Assembly (NCBI RefSeq): GCF_003352165.1
Contig: NZ_CP029176.1
Coordinates: 3,541,501-3,605,500 of the forward strand
Source of the DNA: Acidibrevibacterium fodinaquatile
GTDB lineage: Bacteria > Pseudomonadota > Alphaproteobacteria > Acetobacterales > Acetobacteraceae
DNA: 64,000 nucleotides
Direction of reading: 5' to 3'
The notes beneath the pieces were generated by a model. That model was not told where the DNA came from. It worked only from the letters and a program-made list of their open reading frames with translations, and did no database searches. A program made the position numbers and the translations under genes. Position 1 is the stretch's first letter. Each line of letters starts with the position of its first letter. Below are positions 61,040-64,000 of the stretch, piece after piece.

Positions 61040-61459
61040 ATGGCATCGCTCAAAAACAGCAAGACCGAGGAAAACCTGAAATACGCGTTTGCGGGGGAGA
61101 GCCAAGCCAATCGCCGCTATCTCTATTTCGCCCAGAAAGCCGATGTCGAAGGCTATAATGACGTCGCCGCGGTGTTCCGCTCCACCGCCGAGGGCGAGAC
61201 CGGGCATGCCCATGGTCATCTCGAATTTCTCGAAGCCGTGGGTGATCCCGCGACCGGCAAGCCGATTGGCAAGACCAGCGATAATCTGCTCTCCGCGATC
61301 GCCGGCGAAACCCACGAATATACAGACATGTATCCCGGCATGGCACGCACCGCCCGCGAGGAAGGGTTCGAGGAGATCGCCGAGTGGTTCGAGACGCTGG
61401 CCAAGGCCGAGCGTTCGCACGCCGGACGCTTTCAGCGCGCCTTCGACGAACTGAAATAA
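61040..61459 (+). CDS. Rubrerythrin-type di-iron protein without rubredoxin domain
   Basis: A 139-residue ferritin-like four-helix protein. Iron ligands are seen in [15 protein letters not shown] (Glu), [16 protein letters not shown] (Glu and ExxH), [12 protein letters not shown] (Glu) and [15 protein letters not shown] (ExxH). The C-terminal rubredoxin CxxC module of classical rubrerythrin is absent. It probably reduces peroxide with electrons from another protein. The neighbouring Fe-S protein and DUF3501 gene recur with it in other genomes as I recall. AGGAGG supports the start at 61040. Confidence 0.92.
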   Translation: MASLKNSKTEENLKYAFAGESQANRRYLYFAQKADVEGYNDVAAVFRSTAEGETGHAHGHLEFLEAVGDPATGKPIGKTSDNLLSAIAGETHEYTDMYPGMARTAREEGFEEIAEWFETLAKAERSHAGRFQRAFDELK

Positions 61460-61475
61460 GCCGCCATTGCCCGCG

Positions 61476-61526
61476 CGAGCCAGGTGCCCGCGGCAAGGTC
61501 GCCGGGCCGCCTGGCTCGGTTTTTTT
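61476..61526 (+). terminator. Rho-independent terminator after rubrerythrin
   Basis: A perfect 9-bp stem CGAGCCAGG / CCTGGCTCG, with a large internal loop that itself folds, followed by G and seven T. It lies 17 bases after the stop and just before the Fe-S protein gene, so it would attenuate read-through into it. Confidence 0.75.
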
Positions 61527-61542
61527 CACCAAGGAAAATGTG

Positions 61543-62898
61543 ATGCGCGAAGGCGGGCTCGAGGCACCGACACGTCATCCGATCGCGTGGCGGGATGACG
61601 AATTCTATGACCCGGAAAAACTCGACGCGGAAATGCGCCGGGTGTTCGACATTTGTCATGGCTGCCGGCGCTGCTTCAACCTCTGTGATTCCTTCCCGCG
61701 CCTTTTTGATCTCATCGATGCGTCGCCGAGCGGCGAACTCGACTCGGTCAAAAGCGCTGATTTCGCGCCGGTCGTTGAAGCCTGCACGCTGTGCGACATG
61801 TGCTTCATGACCAAATGCCCCTATGTGCCGCCGCATCCCTTCGCGCTCGATTTTCCGCATCTCATGCTGCGCCAGCGCGCGGTGGCCGCGCGCGCCGGCG
61901 AGGTCGCCTGGGCCGATCGTGAACTCGCCAAAACCGACCGCAACGGCCGGCTCGCCAACCTCGCCGCCCCCCTCGCCAATTGGGCGACGAACACCGAAAA
62001 CCGCCTGGCGCGCCGGTGGCTCGAAGCCGGCGCGGGCCTCCATCGCGAGGCCGAACTGCCGAAATATGCCAGCCACAGCCTTACCATCGCCGCCGCCGCC
62101 AACCCGCCCACGCTCAATCGCGAGGCGCCGGGTTTTGGCCGCAAGGCCGTGCTCTATGCCACTTGCTTTGGCAATTACAACGATACCAGCGTCGGGCTCG
62201 CGACGCGCGCCGTGCTCGCGCGAAATGGCGTCGAGACCGAAATCGTCTATCCACGCTGCTGCGGCATGCCGCTTTTGGAACAGGGATTGCTCGGCGAGGT
62301 TGCAGCGCAGGCGCAAGAGGTCGCGGCTGCCCTCGCCCCCTGGATCGCGCGCGGCTATGATGTCATTGCCCTCGTCCCCTCCTGCGCCTTGATGCTGAAA
62401 TTCGAATGGCCGCTGCTGCTGCCCGAGAACGAGGGGGTGCGGCGCCTTGCCGATGCAACCTATGACGTCAGCGAATATATCGTCGATATCGCGCGCAAAA
62501 ACGGCCTCGCCCCCGGTTTGCAGCCGGTTCCGGGCGGCGTCACGGTGCATATGGCCTGCCATGCGCGGGCGCAAAACATGGGCCAGAAAGCCGCCGAGAT
62601 GCTGCGCCTGATCCCCGAGATCGATGTCACCGTGATCGAGCGCTGCTCCGGCCACGGCGGGGCCTGGGGGTTCAAGCGCGAGAATTTTCCGGTCGCCCTC
62701 AAAGTCGGCCGCCCGGCCGCGCGCGCGGCAAAAAGCGCCGGCCAGCGCTTTGTGACGTCGGAATGCCCGCTCGCCGGCACGCATCTCGGCCAGACCATGG
62801 CGCGCGACACGACGAGCGACGGCCCCGTGCCGGAGCTTCTTTCCCATCCCATCCGGCTCCTTGCCCGCAGCTACGGCTTGGATCCCGAAGCCGCCTGA
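61543..62898 (+). CDS. Fe-S oxidoreductase, GlpC/heterodisulfide-reductase-D-like
   Basis: A 451-residue cytosolic protein. Two 4Fe-4S motifs are CHGCRRCFNLCDSFP near residue 41 and CTLCDMCFMTKCPYVPP near 88. CCG-type domains follow: YPRCCGMPLLEQG, the ACHARAQNMGQKAAEML region, and IERCSGHGGAWGFK. Such proteins pass electrons, here probably to the rubrerythrin at 61040. The start ATG has AAGGA upstream. Spacing to the DUF3501 gene is 20 bases. Confidence 0.9.
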   Translation: MREGGLEAPTRHPIAWRDDEFYDPEKLDAEMRRVFDICHGCRRCFNLCDSFPRLFDLIDASPSGELDSVKSADFAPVVEACTLCDMCFMTKCPYVPPHPFALDFPHLMLRQRAVAARAGEVAWADRELAKTDRNGRLANLAAPLANWATNTENRLARRWLEAGAGLHREAELPKYASHSLTIAAAANPPTLNREAPGFGRKAVLYATCFGNYNDTSVGLATRAVLARNGVETEIVYPRCCGMPLLEQGLLGEVAAQAQEVAAALAPWIARGYDVIALVPSCALMLKFEWPLLLPENEGVRRLADATYDVSEYIVDIARKNGLAPGLQPVPGGVTVHMACHARAQNMGQKAAEMLRLIPEIDVTVIERCSGHGGAWGFKRENFPVALKVGRPAARAAKSAGQRFVTSECPLAGTHLGQTMARDTTSDGPVPELLSHPIRLLARSYGLDPEAA

Positions 62899-62918
62899 TT
62901 ATCACAGCGGAGATGTCA

Positions 62919-63506
62919 ATGACCCGCAAGCACGCGATCACCGAGGCGGATATCCTACCGCCGGAAATCTACGCCGCCACGCGGGCCGAGCGCCGGCGCG
63001 CGATGGTTGCGCTGAAGCGTGGCCGCCGCGTCGCGGTCGGCCCGTTCGTCACCTTCTTCTTCGAGAATTACGATACGATGTGGTTTCAAATTCACGAAAT
63101 GCTGCACATCGAAAAAGGCGGTCCCGCGCAGATCGCCGACGAACTCGCGGCCTATAATCCGCTCGTGCCAAACGGCACCGAGCTGGTCGCGACCTTCATG
63201 ATCGAAATCGACGATCCAGACCGGCGCAAAGCCGAACTCGCGCGTCTCGGCGGGATCGAGGAAACCGCGTTTCTGAGCTTCGCCGGCGAAACCATCGCAA
63301 GCCAACCCGAGACCGATCAGGACCGCACCACCGCCGAGGGCAAGGCCTCCTCGGTGCAGTTCGTGCATTTTCCTTTCACCGCGGCTGCGATCGCCAAATT
63401 CAAAACCGCGAACGATATCATGCTCGGCTTCCGCCACCCCAACTACCCACACATGACCACGCTCACGCCGGCTCTCCGCGATACGCTGGCCAGCGATTTC
63501 GCCTAA
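62919..63506 (+). CDS. DUF3501 family protein
   Basis: A 195-residue protein of unknown function. It starts TRKHAITEADILPPEIYAAT and contains VGPFVTFFFENYDTMWFQIH, the hallmark of DUF3501. I choose the second ATG, six bases after GGAG; another lies six bases earlier. It follows rubrerythrin and the Fe-S protein on the same strand, so a part in the same peroxide or redox system is likely by association. Confidence 0.88.
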   Translation: MTRKHAITEADILPPEIYAATRAERRRAMVALKRGRRVAVGPFVTFFFENYDTMWFQIHEMLHIEKGGPAQIADELAAYNPLVPNGTELVATFMIEIDDPDRRKAELARLGGIEETAFLSFAGETIASQPETDQDRTTAEGKASSVQFVHFPFTAAAIAKFKTANDIMLGFRHPNYPHMTTLTPALRDTLASDFA

Positions 63507-63557
63507 GGGCCGTGCCCCCAAACCCGGATGAACCAGACCCGCGTTTCGGGACGGTTT

Positions 63558-63600
63558 CCAAAGGCATTGCCTTTGGTGGGGTCAGGGGCAAAGCCCCTGA
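63558..63600. terminator. Tandem perfect hairpins between convergent genes
   Basis: Two adjacent stem-loops, CCAAAGGC-ATT-GCCTTTGG (63558-63576) and TCAGGGGC-AAA-GCCCCTGA (63582-63600). They lie between the DUF3501 gene and the minus-strand FkbH-like gene and probably act as a bidirectional terminator. Confidence 0.65.
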
Positions 63601-63623
63601 TCTGATAGCGGCGCAAGCCGGGA

Positions 63624-64000
63624 TTACGCCAGCGCGATCGCCGTGATGATATCGTCGCCGGCATCGACCGCCCGCACCCAGAATTGCGCGCCGCCTTCGC
63701 CCGCGCCATCTTCCGCAAAGCCGAGACGCGGATAGAGATCGGCGACGACGCCGTTTTTCGCCGTCGGGCGATATTCGCCGCGCAGACGGGCAAACCCGCG
63801 CGCGCTGGCGAGCGCGAGCAGATGGCGGAGGATGAACCCCTCGGCGGTGCGCGAAAAAACCCGGCAACTCATCAGCCAGCTCACGATATGGAGCGTCTTC
63901 CCGTCCTCCGCCGGCTGCGCGATCAGGGTCGAGACCAGGCCGTGATCGCCGAATTTGTCGCGCAGATGAAAGGCGAGCACGATGGCATTGTCATCGCCGA
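63624..64000 (-). CDS. C-terminal part of an FkbH-like / HAD-IIIC family protein (cut by window edge)
   Basis: A minus-strand frame running in from the right edge, with at least 124 residues visible. DDNAIVLAFHLRDKFGDHGL, then LHIVSWLMSCRVFSRTAEGF and the final EYRPTAKNGVVADLYPRLGF are the C-terminal GNAT-like portion of FkbH-family proteins. Those load phosphoglyceryl units onto carrier proteins or modify glycans. The catalytic HAD domain lies beyond 64000. Downstream are tandem hairpins. Confidence 0.85.
   Translation of the reverse strand, partial: GDDNAIVLAFHLRDKFGDHGLVSTLIAQPAEDGKTLHIVSWLMSCRVFSRTAEGFILRHLLALASARGFARLRGEYRPTAKNGVVADLYPRLGFAEDGAGEGGAQFWVRAVDAGDDIITAIALA

Overview
The window reads as chromosome from a high-G+C alphaproteobacterium, most likely of the family Acetobacteraceae. 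The clues are alphaproteobacterial-type serC-serA and ftsK, a hopanoid C-3 methylase, split glycolate oxidase genes, and repeated A/T-stem intergenic hairpins of a kind I associate with acetic-acid bacteria. The family placement is inference; the class is well supported. There are no phage genes, CRISPR arrays or rRNA genes, and one tRNA-Ala(GGC).

Layout. 1-11.5 kb is housekeeping and metabolism: a partial ThDP enzyme, pyridoxal kinase, an old-yellow-enzyme reductase, a Spy-like chaperone, L31, an Hsp20 under a ROSE RNA thermometer, HpnR, L36 and glcDEF. 11.5-33.2 kb is a nitrogen-scavenging island. It has three ABC importers (branched-chain-amino-acid type, polar-amino-acid type, BMP/nucleoside type) interleaved with a deacetylase, RidA, an acetamidase/formamidase, formamidase AmiF, a biuret hydrolase, a second cysteine hydrolase fused to an AtzH-like domain, allophanate hydrolase and a GntR regulator. 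Several sigma-54 (-24/-12) promoter sequences sit exactly where these operons start. The enzymes line up as a possible triuret -> biuret -> allophanate -> ammonia route. The island also contains degraded IS6- and IS630-family relics and one copy of a 107-bp repeat.

33.3-43.9 kb is cell envelope: an HdeD-like membrane protein, a 1534-residue surface-type protein made of SdrD-B-like repeats plus a large Gly/Gln/Ser expansion, a PEP-CTERM protein, and an RND efflux pair. 44-53 kb is serA/serC with a structured leader, an HD-GYP protein, ftsK, an HNH endonuclease, gluQ and an orphan TRAP permease. 53.5-58.7 kb is a run of same-strand genes: ManC, a dehydrogenase, a degenerate pterin-synthase homologue, a GT4 glycosyltransferase and a 3-oxo-tetronate-kinase-like protein. 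58.8-64 kb carries the tRNA, a nucleoside hydrolase, an A+T-richer trypsin-like protease that looks acquired, a rubrerythrin / Fe-S protein / DUF3501 cluster, and the C-terminal end of an FkbH-like protein.

Three intergenic repeat families recur: a 107-bp double-palindrome element (3 copies), a composite GC-hairpin plus A/T-hairpin element (about 5 loci), and internally deleted IS6 relics (2 copies).
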